The position numbers were made by a program, and so were the translations under genes. From Planctomycetota bacterium (lineage in GTDB: Bacteria > Planctomycetota > UBA1135 > UBA2386): 40,047 nucleotides of DNA. Below are positions 15,031 to 24,773 of this stretch, piece after piece. The stretch covers positions 64,064 through 104,110 of the forward strand of contig JAGQRB010000534.1 of the NCBI GenBank assembly GCA_020425925.1. Reading direction: 5' to 3'. The notes beneath the pieces are model-generated. The model did not search any database. It was not told where the DNA came from and worked only from the letters and a program-made list of their open reading frames with translations. Each line of letters starts with the position of its first letter. Position 1 is the stretch's first letter.

Positions 15031-16412
15031 CAGCGCAGCTCGATTCGGTCGCGCTTGTGCGGCACGTGCACCTCGCCGAAGCCGGCGTCGACGAGCCGCT
15101 GCGCATGGGTCTCGGCCGGTTCGTCCTCGCCGTGGACGACGAAGACCTGTTTGCAGCGATCGACGAGATGCCGCGACGCGGCCATCAGCTCGCTGTAGTC
15201 GGCGTGGGCCGAGAACCCCCCCATCGACCGCACCTTGCAGCGCACGCGGTATTCCTCGCCGTAGATCCTGACGGTGTCGGCACCGTCGCGGAGCTTGCGA
15301 CCGAGCGTGCCCTCGGCCTGCCAGCCGACCATCAGCACGCAGTCCTCGTGCCGACCGACGGTGTTCTTGAGGTGGTGCAGGATGCGGCCCGACTCGCACA
15401 TGCCCGACGCCGAGATCACGACGCCGTAGCGCTGGCCGTTGAGCGACTTGCTCTCCTCGACGTCGGCGACGTAGCGCACGCCGTCGAAGAAGAACGGGCT
15501 GTGCCCGTCCTTCAGCAACGCGCGCGTCTCCTCGTCGAACAGGTCGGGATGCCGCGCCATGATCTTCGTCGCCTGCGTGCTCATCGGCGAGTCGACCCAG
15601 ATCGGCATCGGCAGCAGGTGTCGCTCCTTGATGAGCTGACCGAGGAACAACACGACCGACTGGGTGCGGCCGACCGAGAACGCCGGGATCACGATGCGCC
15701 CGCCGTCGCGCGCCTCCTCCTCGACGATGCGGCCGAGCTCGGCCATCATGTCCGGTCGCGGATCGTGCAGCCGGTTGCCGTAGGTCGACTCGGTGATCAG
15801 GGCATCGCACTCGGGAATGCGGTCCGGATCGCGCAGGATCGGCAGGTCCTTGCGACCGTGATCGCCGGTGAACACGACCCGCCGCTGCTTCGTGCCGTCG
15901 TCGACGTCGAGCACGACGATCGCCGCGCCGAGGATGTGGCCGGCGTCGAGGAACTCGACCTGCACGCCATCGAGGACCTCGAACCGCTCGTAGTACGGTT
16001 TGCCGCGCAACAGCCGCAGCGTCTTCTCGACGTCCTCGGCATCGTAGACCGGCTCGTAGTCGACGCCGCGCTTCTGCAGGTGACGGGCGTCCTGGGCCTG
16101 GATGTGCGCCGAATCGAGCAGCATCATCCGCAGCATGTCGGCGGTCGCCTCGGTGCAGTAGATCGGCCCGTCGTAGCCGTCCTTGACGAGCTTCGGCAGC
16201 GAACCGGAGTGATCGATGTGGGCGTGCGACAGCACCACGGCGTCGAGCTTGGTGCCATCGAACGGCAGGTTGCGATTCTGTTCCTCGGCGATGCGGCGCG
16301 GGCCCTGCACCATCCCGCAGTCGAGCAGTACGCGGCGCTGGCCGATCTCGAGCAGGTGCTTGCTGCCGGTGACGTGGCGCGCGGCGCCGAGGAATCGGAT
16401 CGCGATGGTCAT
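15030..16412 (-). CDS. MBL-fold / beta-CASP ribonuclease (RNA exonuclease family)
   Basis: A 460-residue metallo-beta-lactamase-fold nuclease of the CPSF/YSH1-like bacterial group. It carries the zinc motif HxHxDH at residues 63-68 (SHAHIDHSG), the motif 3 His (GHILGAA) and motif 4 Asp (FTGDHGR). The beta-CASP motifs are also present: TESTYGNR (A), PAFSVGRTQ, SASGMCESGRI (B region) and GGFSAHAD (C). All catalytic positions are present, so it is likely active in RNA processing or decay. GAGGAA five bases upstream of the ATG is a good ribosome binding site and overlaps the preceding gene's stop. It is coupled to alr downstream by a 1-base overlap. Confidence 0.93.
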   Translation of the reverse strand: MTIAIRFLGAARHVTGSKHLLEIGQRRVLLDCGMVQGPRRIAEEQNRNLPFDGTKLDAVVLSHAHIDHSGSLPKLVKDGYDGPIYCTEATADMLRMMLLDSAHIQAQDARHLQKRGVDYEPVYDAEDVEKTLRLLRGKPYYERFEVLDGVQVEFLDAGHILGAAIVVLDVDDGTKQRRVVFTGDHGRKDLPILRDPDRIPECDALITESTYGNRLHDPRPDMMAELGRIVEEEARDGGRIVIPAFSVGRTQSVVLFLGQLIKERHLLPMPIWVDSPMSTQATKIMARHPDLFDEETRALLKDGHSPFFFDGVRYVADVEESKSLNGQRYGVVISASGMCESGRILHHLKNTVGRHEDCVLMVGWQAEGTLGRKLRDGADTVRIYGEEYRVRCKVRSMGGFSAHADYSELMAASRHLVDRCKQVFVVHGEDEPAETHAQRLVDAGFGEVHVPHKRDRIELR

Positions 16413-16420
16413 CGTCTTCC

Positions 16421-16729
16421 TCAGGTTCGCACGATCACCGTGCGCGAGGTCGCCAGCAGGGGCAACAGCAGCGGGGTCAGCAGGAAGTCGACGAAGCCGT
16501 ACTCGGTCTCGACCGTGTAGCTCGTGAGATCGCCGGCGATGCGCTGCGCGTCGACCTCGTTGATGCCGACGAACCCGAACAGCCAGTAGTACTGGCGCGT
16601 GACGTGCTCCTCGGAGCCGGTCGCACCGAGCCCGACGGTGTGCACGTGAGCCACGCAGCCCGTGGAGGTGACACCGGCAACCGCGATCAGGAGGCCGGCC
16701 GGGAAGGAGCTTCGTAGGCGCGTTCGCAC
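16421..16729 (-). CDS. Bor-like small lipoprotein
   Basis: A 102-residue protein starting at GTG 16729, with a hydrophobic leader and a lipobox-like TSTGC, so the mature protein should begin at Cys25. The mature part resembles the Lambda-Bor/Iss family by pattern: a short HVHTVGLG strand, then RQYYWLFGFVG, a VDAQRIAG segment, a TVETEYGFVDFLLT strand-turn and a hydrophobic end with TSRTVIVR. The family assignment comes from recognising the order of these segments, not from a search. It lies eight bases upstream of the beta-CASP gene and 37 bases after the peptidase-MA gene. Bor-family proteins are outer-membrane lipoproteins; the role here is unknown. Confidence 0.6.
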   Translation of the reverse strand: MRTRLRSSFPAGLLIAVAGVTSTGCVAHVHTVGLGATGSEEHVTRQYYWLFGFVGINEVDAQRIAGDLTSYTVETEYGFVDFLLTPLLLPLLATSRTVIVRT

Positions 16730-16766
16730 CGTCGCGCTGTACCCGAGCCCGGAAGGGTTGCCAACC

Positions 16767-17756
16767 TCACGGGCGGATTTCCGGCGGCGGCGGGCCGTGC
16801 AGCTCGAGCGGCGGCATCGGCGCCGGCTCGAGTTCGAAGTCGGCGGGATAGAGCTCGGCGTGTCGTTCCATGCGTTGCCGCAGCTTGCGCGCTCGCGAAC
16901 GCCGCCGCAGCACCGCGACCGCGAACGCCGGCAACGCGAGGATCAGCAGCAGGTCGAAGCTCCGGCCGAGCAGCACGCGCCACCACGCGCCCGAACCGTA
17001 CTGCAGGTATCGCTGCCAGCCGTCGCCGAGTTCGAGCGTCGGGCGCCCGGTCGCGCCGACGATCGCGCGGTCGAAGTCGGTGTCGTCGTCGACGTTGCCC
17101 GCCGCCGCGATCACGTCGTCGAGGCCGAACTCGCGCACCAGCCAGGCGACGTACGAGTAGCTCTGGGCATATGCGACACCGAGTGCGTCCTCGTCGCGCG
17201 GGAAGCCACGTTCGAGGTCGTACCACGGCAGTAGCCGCCGGACCGCGACCCGCCAGACGATGTCCTGCTCGCGCACGCCGAGGTAGACGTCGCCCGCGAG
17301 GTACTGCGCGAGCCCCTCGTGGAACCAACGCGGAATGCGCGCGCCGTGCGGCGCGACGAACTGATCGAGCAACTCGTGCACGAGCTCGTGGGTGACCACG
17401 CTCTCGAGACGGGTCCCGGTCCGCTTCATGTCGCCGACGACGAGGTGGATCTGATGGCGACCGAGCAGCGCGAAACCCGGTGCTCCCGGGTGCCGCAGCG
17501 CGGCGAGCGCCGGCGGTAACGATTCCGCCGCGCCGTGAACGAAGACCGCGAACCGCTGCGGCTCGAGCCCGCGGAACGTCGGCCGCAGGAAGTCGAGCCG
17601 CTGCGCGGTCAGCTCGCGCACCTCGGCGACCAGCGCCGGGGCGACCTCACCGCTGCCGACGGCGACCTCGAACGCCGGACCCTGACCGCGAGCCGGGCCG
17701 TCTTGCTGGCTCGGCACGGCGAACGTCAGGGCAGCGGACAGGAGAATCGAGATCAC
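16767..17756 (-). CDS. peptidase-MA-like exported metallohydrolase with C-terminal membrane helix
   Basis: About 329 residues from a GTG at 17756, which provides a signal peptide (VISILLSAALTFAVPSQ). The zinc motif HELVH is at residues 123-127, with the third ligand Glu147 in WFHEGLAQYLAG. This is the gluzincin arrangement of the peptidase MA / DUF1570-like families. A membrane helix lies near residues 262-282, followed by an Arg-rich cytoplasmic segment and a Pro-rich tail. No ATG gives the signal; longer frames reaching 18686 run antisense through the neighbouring plus-strand genes and were rejected. It is probably an envelope protease and is first in the minus-strand run toward alr. Confidence 0.8.
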   Translation of the reverse strand: MISILLSAALTFAVPSQQDGPARGQGPAFEVAVGSGEVAPALVAEVRELTAQRLDFLRPTFRGLEPQRFAVFVHGAAESLPPALAALRHPGAPGFALLGRHQIHLVVGDMKRTGTRLESVVTHELVHELLDQFVAPHGARIPRWFHEGLAQYLAGDVYLGVREQDIVWRVAVRRLLPWYDLERGFPRDEDALGVAYAQSYSYVAWLVREFGLDDVIAAAGNVDDDTDFDRAIVGATGRPTLELGDGWQRYLQYGSGAWWRVLLGRSFDLLLILALPAFAVAVLRRRSRARKLRQRMERHAELYPADFELEPAPMPPLELHGPPPPEIRP

Positions 17757-17837
17757 TGGCAGGTTTCCGCGGATGGGTCCGTCATAGTTCGTCGCACCCG
17801 GATCGAGAAGCCGGGCCGACTCATTCGGAGACCTCCC

Positions 17838-18212
17838 ATGAAGTACTGGAAGTTGTTGCTCGCCGTTCCCGTGGTCGCCGCACTCGCGATGGTCCCGCAG
17901 GACCCCAGTCGGGCCGGCGGCGCGGGTGACCCGTCGCTCGACGACATCGCGCACGTGCTGCCGATCTCGGAGCTGCAGTACGTCACGCGCCAGGGTCAGA
18001 CGACGGTCGTGAGCGCGCGCAACGTCGTCGAGATCCGGCTCATCGACGACCTGCCGGAGGGGATCCGGCTCGAGCTCTACTACGACAACGGCGACTATTC
18101 GCTGATCGACGCGCAGGCGTTCCACCTGCTGCGGGCGGGTCAGTCGACGCGCGAGGTCAAGCTGGTGCGCGGCAAGCAGTCGCGGATGCGTTTCCCGCAA
18201 GGCATTCGCTGA
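17838..18212 (+). CDS. small exported protein of unknown function
   Basis: A 124-residue protein starting at ATG 17838, with GGAG seven bases upstream. The signal peptide is MKYWKLLLAVPVVAALAMV. The mature part has predicted beta strands (TTVVSARNVVEIRLIDD, RLELYYDNGDYSLIDAQAF) and a basic C-terminus (REVKLVRGKQSRMRF). No family was recognised. It is divergent from the peptidase-MA gene across an 81-bp gap and is followed after 96 bp by the Glu/Pro-rich gene on the same strand. A frame extending upstream to 17535 runs antisense through the peptidase gene and was not used. Confidence 0.78.
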   Translation: MKYWKLLLAVPVVAALAMVPQDPSRAGGAGDPSLDDIAHVLPISELQYVTRQGQTTVVSARNVVEIRLIDDLPEGIRLELYYDNGDYSLIDAQAFHLLRAGQSTREVKLVRGKQSRMRFPQGIR

Positions 18213-18308
18213 GACCGCGGCGCCACGCGCGCGCTGCCATCGGCAGTTCTCACCCGACCCGTCGGTTCCTTCACCACCGGTGCGACGGATGCCGAAGAAT
18301 CGGGCGGG

Positions 18309-20087
<1,779 letters not shown>

Positions 20088-20100
20088 ACGCGACCGCCCC

Positions 20101-21561
20101 TCAGTGCTGCCGCGCCGGCGTCAGCAGGTTGGCGAGCAGCCGCACGGCGCCCGGGTGGAGCTTCTTGAGCTGCCGCCACAGCGCCAGCGAGCAGTAGACG
20201 TACTCGCCTTCGCCAGTGCGCGCATACAGCAGCGCGCCGCGTTCTTCCGGCTGACCCGGGTCGTGCATCTCGAGCAGCTCCTCGAAGTCCGCCGAGTAGA
20301 GCCGCGGCAGGTAGAGCGCACGCTCCTGACCCCAGCCGTCCCAATCCGACGGCCGGATCGTGTTGGGGTGGTTCAGCAGGACGTGATCCGGCCGCAGTAC
20401 CGTGACCGGAGCGTCGGCGCGCGTCACGCGCGCTTTGCCGATCCGGAACGGTGCGAACGGCGCGCCGAGGAACGCCTCCCCTGCCGGGTGGAACTCGATG
20501 TCCTTGTGATAGAAGACGACGAGGCGGCCGCCGGCCTCGGCGAACTCGAGCAGACTGCGGAAGCCGCGGCGCGCTCCCGGCCGGTCGCGCAGCGCACGCA
20601 CGTCGACGACGATGGTGTCGAAGCGCGACAGCTCGCCGGCCGCGATATCGGCATCGCTGAGCTCGGACCAGGACAGGCCGAGTCCGGCGACTCCGAGGAT
20701 CCCGGGCAGTGTGTTGTCGCGGCTGCGCAGCACGCCGACGCGCAGGTCCGGTGGCACCTCGACGTCGACCTTGTGGATTGGCAGCGTCACGCGAGTGCCC
20801 GCGAGCGCGATGCGGAGCACGTCGACGCCCGAGCGCTGGTTGTCGGCGGCCCGCACCTGGAAGCGGAAACGGTCGCCGCGATGATCGCGCAGCACCACGG
20901 GCCGGCGATCCTGCTGGATCGCGTAGCCGGCACGGGCGCGGACCTCGAGCATGCCCTCGACCGGGAATCGGGTGTTGCGCACCACGTCGACCGTGAACTG
21001 CAGTTCGCGGCGCGACCGCGGTAGCAGCAGGCTGCGCGGTACCACGGCGAGCTCGAGCGGTGCACGTTCCTCCACCGGCACCGTGACATCGAGCGGGATC
21101 TCGGCACCGGCGAGGTCGAGCCAGAAGCGCAGGCGCACGGGCGGCACGAAGCGATCGCCACGGAAGCACGGCCCCATCGGGTCGTCGGTAGCGTCGGCCG
21201 ACAGCGGCATGCGGACCGCGACATCGAGCTGCAGCGTGCCGCCGGCGTCCAACCGCGGCGGCGAGTCGTCCGCGGTCTGGAGCTGCACGCCGACCTCGCC
21301 GAGCCCCTCCGCACGCACGCTGACGGGGATCGCCTCCGCGACCAGGATGCGGACGCCGACACGGAACTCCTCGCCAGGGATCGCGAACGTGCCCGGTGCG
21401 ACGTCCAGCACGATCTTGGCGCCCGCGAGCTGCACGACGAGCTGCTCGAAGGCGGCGATACGGCGCTGCAGACGGCGGTCGACGTCGTCGTCCGCCGCGG
21501 CGTCCCCGGTCAGGCGACCGGCGAGCCGGTCCGAGCGCAGCTGACGGAGCTCGCCGAGCAC
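20101..21561 (-). CDS. C-terminal part of a split large PIG-L deacetylase-type protein
   Basis: A 486-residue frame from its first GTG (21561), with no signal peptide. It is in the same reading frame as the upstream PIG-L ORF, from which it is separated only by one TAG (21603-21601) and 13 sense codons. It has a short helical start, then beta-sandwich modules (KIVLDVAPGTFAIPGEEFRV, a NEW3/CARDB-like pattern). A C-terminal Rossmann/amidotransferase-like domain follows (FDTIVVDVRALRDRPG, GGRLVVFYHKD, RPSDWDGWGQERALY, EYVYCSLALWRQLKKLHPGA). This matches the tail of the large PIG-L proteins of other bacteria, where these parts are fused after the deacetylase. It could be a separately translated gene, or the 3' half of a gene interrupted by a nonsense codon. 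Confidence 0.75.
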   Translation of the reverse strand: MLGELRQLRSDRLAGRLTGDAAADDDVDRRLQRRIAAFEQLVVQLAGAKIVLDVAPGTFAIPGEEFRVGVRILVAEAIPVSVRAEGLGEVGVQLQTADDSPPRLDAGGTLQLDVAVRMPLSADATDDPMGPCFRGDRFVPPVRLRFWLDLAGAEIPLDVTVPVEERAPLELAVVPRSLLLPRSRRELQFTVDVVRNTRFPVEGMLEVRARAGYAIQQDRRPVVLRDHRGDRFRFQVRAADNQRSGVDVLRIALAGTRVTLPIHKVDVEVPPDLRVGVLRSRDNTLPGILGVAGLGLSWSELSDADIAAGELSRFDTIVVDVRALRDRPGARRGFRSLLEFAEAGGRLVVFYHKDIEFHPAGEAFLGAPFAPFRIGKARVTRADAPVTVLRPDHVLLNHPNTIRPSDWDGWGQERALYLPRLYSADFEELLEMHDPGQPEERGALLYARTGEGEYVYCSLALWRQLKKLHPGAVRLLANLLTPARQH

Positions 21562-21600
21562 CGCGACGATGCGCTCGCGGTCGAGCTCGCGGGCGGTCAG

Positions 21601-22518
21601 CTACTCGCGCACGAACCGGTCGAGCGCCGCCGCTCGTTCGGGATCACCCGGCCAGATCGCAGGATCGAACAGGCTGGGCAACCCGGCGAACGGAGTGTCG
21701 CCGGGCTGCGGCGGCAGGCGCAGCTCGAACCGCAGGGTCGGCTCGAACAGCTCCTCGAGCGGGACGGGTGGTCCGGGGCTCAGGTGCGCCATGCGCAGGA
21801 TCTCGCGCGCCAGATGACGAAAGGACGCGCCGCGCAGCGGCTCCAGCCGATCGACCGGGATCGAGATCGCCGACGGTGAGTCGGCCGTCGCGCCGATGCC
21901 GAAGACCCGCGGGCGATGCACCGGCAGCTCGGGCAGGAACTCGGCGTCGCCGGCGAGCGGCACCGCGTTCGTCAGCAGTTCGACGAGGGCGACGTCGTGG
22001 CCGTGCTGCTCCTGGAAGTTGTGCGTGGTCAGGATCACGTCCGGCCGGATCGTGCGGATCAACCGCACGAGGTCGCGGAGCGACTGTTCACGCCCCCACT
22101 CGCCGAAGGTCGCCTCGGCGGTTCGACGGTAGCCGGCGTCGGGACGGTTCAGGTACCAGACCTCGCCGTCGAAGTGCGAGCAGCCGGCCTCGGTCTCGAG
22201 CGTGCGGATGCGTTCGAGCGCATCGCCACTCTCGGGCCCGCTGATGTTCTGACCACCGCCGCCCCTGGTCGCGAGCAGGACCGCGATTCGCAAGCCCATG
22301 ACGTAGCGCAGCCAGACCGCCGGCAGCACGTAACGGTCGTCGGGGTGCGAGGCGACGACCAGCGCGAGACAGTCGCTGCCGGTGTCCTTCACCGCCTGTC
22401 GCAGCGCGACGATGCCGGCGCGCGTTTCGCCGCAGCTCTCCTGCCAGGACTGCGCCGGCACGAGGGTCGCGAGCAGGACGACCGACAGCGCCGCACGCAC
22501 GCTGGCGCCGACGCTCAT
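21601..22518 (-). CDS. PIG-L (LmbE-like) family deacetylase, N-terminal part ending at an in-frame TAG
   Basis: A 305-residue exported protein with a signal peptide (MSVGASVRAALSVVLLATLVPA) and the zinc-dependent N-acetylglucosaminyl-deacetylase-like PIG-L fold. SHPDD lies at residues 57-61 (canonical AHPDD), TRGGGGQN at 84-91, and a distal metal-binding HGHD at 172-175. All key residues are present, so the deacetylase domain should be active. It ends at TAG 21603-21601, and the same frame then continues open for another 499 codons. The ATG overlaps the metallophosphoesterase stop as ATGA. The substrate is probably an amino sugar or conjugate, not identifiable here. Confidence 0.85.
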   Translation of the reverse strand: MSVGASVRAALSVVLLATLVPAQSWQESCGETRAGIVALRQAVKDTGSDCLALVVASHPDDRYVLPAVWLRYVMGLRIAVLLATRGGGGQNISGPESGDALERIRTLETEAGCSHFDGEVWYLNRPDAGYRRTAEATFGEWGREQSLRDLVRLIRTIRPDVILTTHNFQEQHGHDVALVELLTNAVPLAGDAEFLPELPVHRPRVFGIGATADSPSAISIPVDRLEPLRGASFRHLAREILRMAHLSPGPPVPLEELFEPTLRFELRLPPQPGDTPFAGLPSLFDPAIWPGDPERAAALDRFVRE

Positions 22519-23255
22519 ACGCCGAGCGAGAGCCTGTTGGCGAGCACTTCCGGCAGTCCGGCGGCGAGGATGCGACGCTGCACGGCCGCGATGTCGTACT
22601 CGACGCGGCGGATGCTGGCGATCTGCTCGTCGGTGTCGACGAAGCCGTAGGCCGCCCGCGGATCCTCGTCGCGCGGCTGGCCGACGCTGCCGACGTTGAT
22701 CAGCACCCGGTCGTAGCCGCGGTAGGAGATCTCCGCCTCGGAGTTCATCACGACCCGCAGGTCGCGCAGCGAGCCCTTGTTCGCGAGGTACATCGCCGGC
22801 ACGTGGGAGTGCCCCACGAAGCACAACGGCGTGTCCTGGTGCTGCAGCGATTCGAGCGCCTCCACGGGACTGATCACGTAGCCGAACTGCTCGGGCATGT
22901 GCAACGTGCCGTGGACCACGGTGAACGGCGGCTGCCGCACGACCAGCGGCAGACCGCGCAGGTAGGCGAGATCCTCCTCGCGGAGCTGCGACTTGGTCCA
23001 CTCGATCGCGGCGCGCGCGAACTGATTGAAGTACGACGTGTCGAGCAGGTTCAGGACGGCGGCGTCGTGGTTGCCGAGACAGACGACGCTGCCGAGTTCG
23101 CGCACGATCTCGATGCAGCGCGAGGGCTGCGGGCCGTAGCCGACGATGTCCCCCACCTGCACGAAGAGGTCGACCCCGTCGTCGCGCAACGCGGCAACCA
23201 CGGCCTCGAGCGCTTCGACGCTCCCGTGGATGTCACCGAGGATGCCGATACGCAT
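22515..23255 (-). CDS. metallophosphoesterase (calcineurin-like, YfcE-type)
   Basis: A 246-residue soluble phosphoesterase starting at ATG 23255 (MRIGILGDIHG). The dinuclear-metal motifs are all present: GDIHGS (residues 7-12), GDIVGYG, GNHDAA, VVHGT and GHSHVP. This matches the Metallophos_2 group of small phosphodiesterases and phosphatases acting on nucleotides or other phosphoesters. A longer frame from 23315 adds an Arg/Leu-rich stretch with no support. Its first 23 bases overlap the 3' end of the upstream membrane-protein gene in another frame. Its stop overlaps the PIG-L start (ATGA), so the three genes form one translationally linked unit. Confidence 0.9.
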   Translation of the reverse strand: MRIGILGDIHGSVEALEAVVAALRDDGVDLFVQVGDIVGYGPQPSRCIEIVRELGSVVCLGNHDAAVLNLLDTSYFNQFARAAIEWTKSQLREEDLAYLRGLPLVVRQPPFTVVHGTLHMPEQFGYVISPVEALESLQHQDTPLCFVGHSHVPAMYLANKGSLRDLRVVMNSEAEISYRGYDRVLINVGSVGQPRDEDPRAAYGFVDTDEQIASIRRVEYDIAAVQRRILAAGLPEVLANRLSLGV

Positions 23256-23928
23256 GAGGAGTCGAATTGCGGGTAGGAGGATCGGGAGTCGCGAACCGAA
23301 CGATGAGGATCGCACCGACGCTGGCCAATCCGCTTGCGAACGCCACGGTTACGCCGGGTTCACGGAACCATAGCGCAGCCGCGCCCAGCGAGAAGCCGAC
23401 GACGCCGACGAGACCGATCCGGGCGACGTGCGAGACACCCCACAGCGGGGCGAGCAGGACCGCAACCAGGCTTGCCGGTGCCATCGCGAGCGCGAACCCA
23501 CCCGCCGCCACCAGCACGCCCCCGAACGGCCGGGCGCTGCCGGTAAGCAGGTCGGCGAACCAGGCGAGCCCGGCGTGGGCCACCGCCACCGACACCACCA
23601 GCGCCAACCCGACGCACGACCCCGTGGATACGCTTATCCGTAATCCGGTATTACCGTATCTCATGCCAGGTTCACCCTCGCGTCCTCCCCCGCCGGCGGC
23701 GCACAGTGCTACCAGCAGGATCGCCGCAGCCGCCCAGATGCCCTGCCAGACGATCTGGATGTCGAAGGTGCGGAGCAGACGCGGCTCCTGCGCCGCGGTC
23801 GCGGCCGACCAGGCCAGCAGTGCGAGCCAGGGCCAGAGGCCGAGTTGCCGCAGCCGGATTCGACACTCCAAGCGGACCAGACGCCAACCGGCTGGGATCG
23901 ACGACCAGATGGCGGAACGGGACTCCAC
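23233..23928 (-). CDS. multi-pass membrane protein of unknown function
   Basis: About 231 residues from a GTG at 23928, or about 249 from an ATG at 23982. Around six hydrophobic helices are visible (WPWLALLAWSAA, GIWAAAAILLVALCAAG, GSCVGLALVVSVAVAHAGL, FGGVLVAAGGFALAMAPASLVAVLLAPLWG, IGLVGVVGFSLGAAALW and ASGLASVGAILIVRF, each named by its core). No family was recognised. Codons between 23665 and 23625 are atypical (AGA, TTA, ATA and GTA in a short run), coinciding with DnaA-box-like DNA. It is divergent from parA and overlaps the metallophosphoesterase by 23 bp. The real start is uncertain. Confidence 0.65.
   Translation of the reverse strand: MESRSAIWSSIPAGWRLVRLECRIRLRQLGLWPWLALLAWSAATAAQEPRLLRTFDIQIVWQGIWAAAAILLVALCAAGGGGREGEPGMRYGNTGLRISVSTGSCVGLALVVSVAVAHAGLAWFADLLTGSARPFGGVLVAAGGFALAMAPASLVAVLLAPLWGVSHVARIGLVGVVGFSLGAAALWFREPGVTVAFASGLASVGAILIVRFATPDPPTRNSTPHAYRHPR
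23623..23642. other. two divergent DnaA-box-like 9-mers
   Basis: CGTGGATAC (23623-23631) and TTATCCGTA (23634-23642) each match 7 of 9 positions of TTATCCACA or its complement. They are arranged divergently and followed by a small palindrome (CGGTATTACCG, 23646-23656). The patch is AT-richer than its surroundings and lies about 400 bp from parA. Two mismatches each make this weak evidence. Confidence 0.2.
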
Positions 23929-23935
23929 GCGAGGA

Positions 23936-23941
23936 ATCGTA
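23936..23941 (-). promoter_or_regulatory. possible -10 element (TACGAT) of the membrane-protein gene
   Basis: TACGAT on the minus strand ends seven bases before the GTG at 23928. This spacing would place the transcript start at or next to the start codon, as in leaderless mRNAs. No clear -35 hexamer is seen. Confidence 0.2.
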
Positions 23942-24056
23942 CGCAAATCGAGGCTGGCGATCCATGGACCTATGGGTAGCATTCCGCGCCGACGCGCACG
24001 TCCGACGTTCGTGCGCAATCGGCGGTTCTCGGGTAACAAGCGGCGGGGCGGTTACG

Positions 24057-24773
24057 GTGCGGTCCCTAGTTCTGGCAAACCAGAAGGGTGGGGTGGGCAA
24101 GACGACCACCGCGATCCACCTGGCTCACGGGCTGGCGCTCAGCGGAGCGCGTGTAGCTCTCTTTGATCTCGACCCCCAAGGCAATGCCACGGTCGCGGTC
24201 CAGAGCATGGCGGGCGGGGCCGAAGGCGACGGAGGCCTCGAGATGCTCGAGCCGGTCGCAACCAACCTCTGGCTGCTGCCGTCGCCAGGTGCCGAGCAGC
24301 TCGTCGAACCCGGCGCGGACCTCGACGTCGACCGTCTGCTCGAGCTCGTGGGCAACCTGTCGAGCCAGCTGGACTGGTTGATCGTGGACTGTCCACCGCG
24401 GATCGATGCCTGGGGCTGGGCGGGTCTCCAGCTCGGCGAGGAGGTCTTGGTGCCGGTTCAGGCCGAGTTCTTCGCAATCCACGGGCTCTCGCAGATGCTC
24501 GAGGCCATGGAGTACGCCGCCGCCAAGCTGCCCGGCAAGGCTCGCCTTCGCGGCGTCCTTCCAACGATGGTCGACGTCTCCGAGCCCGTCACGCTCGAGG
24601 TCGTCGAGGATCTGCGCCGCAATCTCGGCAAGCTCCTGTTCGAGAGCCTCGTGCTGCGCGACGCGAACCTCGTCGAGGCCGCGAGCCACGGCAGGACCGC
24701 GTTTGCGCATTGCCCCTGGGCGAAAGGTGCTCTTTGCTATGGTGAACTGGTGATGGAGATTCTCAATGGTTGA
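24057..24773 (+). CDS. parA: ParA family chromosome-partitioning ATPase
   Basis: A 238-residue ParA/Soj ATPase. The deviant Walker A motif KGGVGKTT sits at residues 10-17, immediately after a short strand (GTG start, VRSLVLANQ). The A' motif is LFDLDPQGNAT, and Walker B is in WLIVDCPPR. The chromosomal-type length without an N-terminal HTH argues for the Soj class rather than a plasmid ParA. GGGGCGG upstream is a possible ribosome binding site. A frame open to 23706 upstream runs antisense to the membrane gene and lacks ParA similarity. It overlaps parB by eight bases. Confidence 0.94.
   Translation: MRSLVLANQKGGVGKTTTAIHLAHGLALSGARVALFDLDPQGNATVAVQSMAGGAEGDGGLEMLEPVATNLWLLPSPGAEQLVEPGADLDVDRLLELVGNLSSQLDWLIVDCPPRIDAWGWAGLQLGEEVLVPVQAEFFAIHGLSQMLEAMEYAAAKLPGKARLRGVLPTMVDVSEPVTLEVVEDLRRNLGKLLFESLVLRDANLVEAASHGRTAFAHCPWAKGALCYGELVMEILNG

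Noticed and set aside
21601..21603. Amber (TAG) recoding as a sense codon
   Set aside because: TAG is the normal terminator of several intact genes here, including M48, SDR, parB and SGNH, so genome-wide recoding is not supported; local read-through remains possible.
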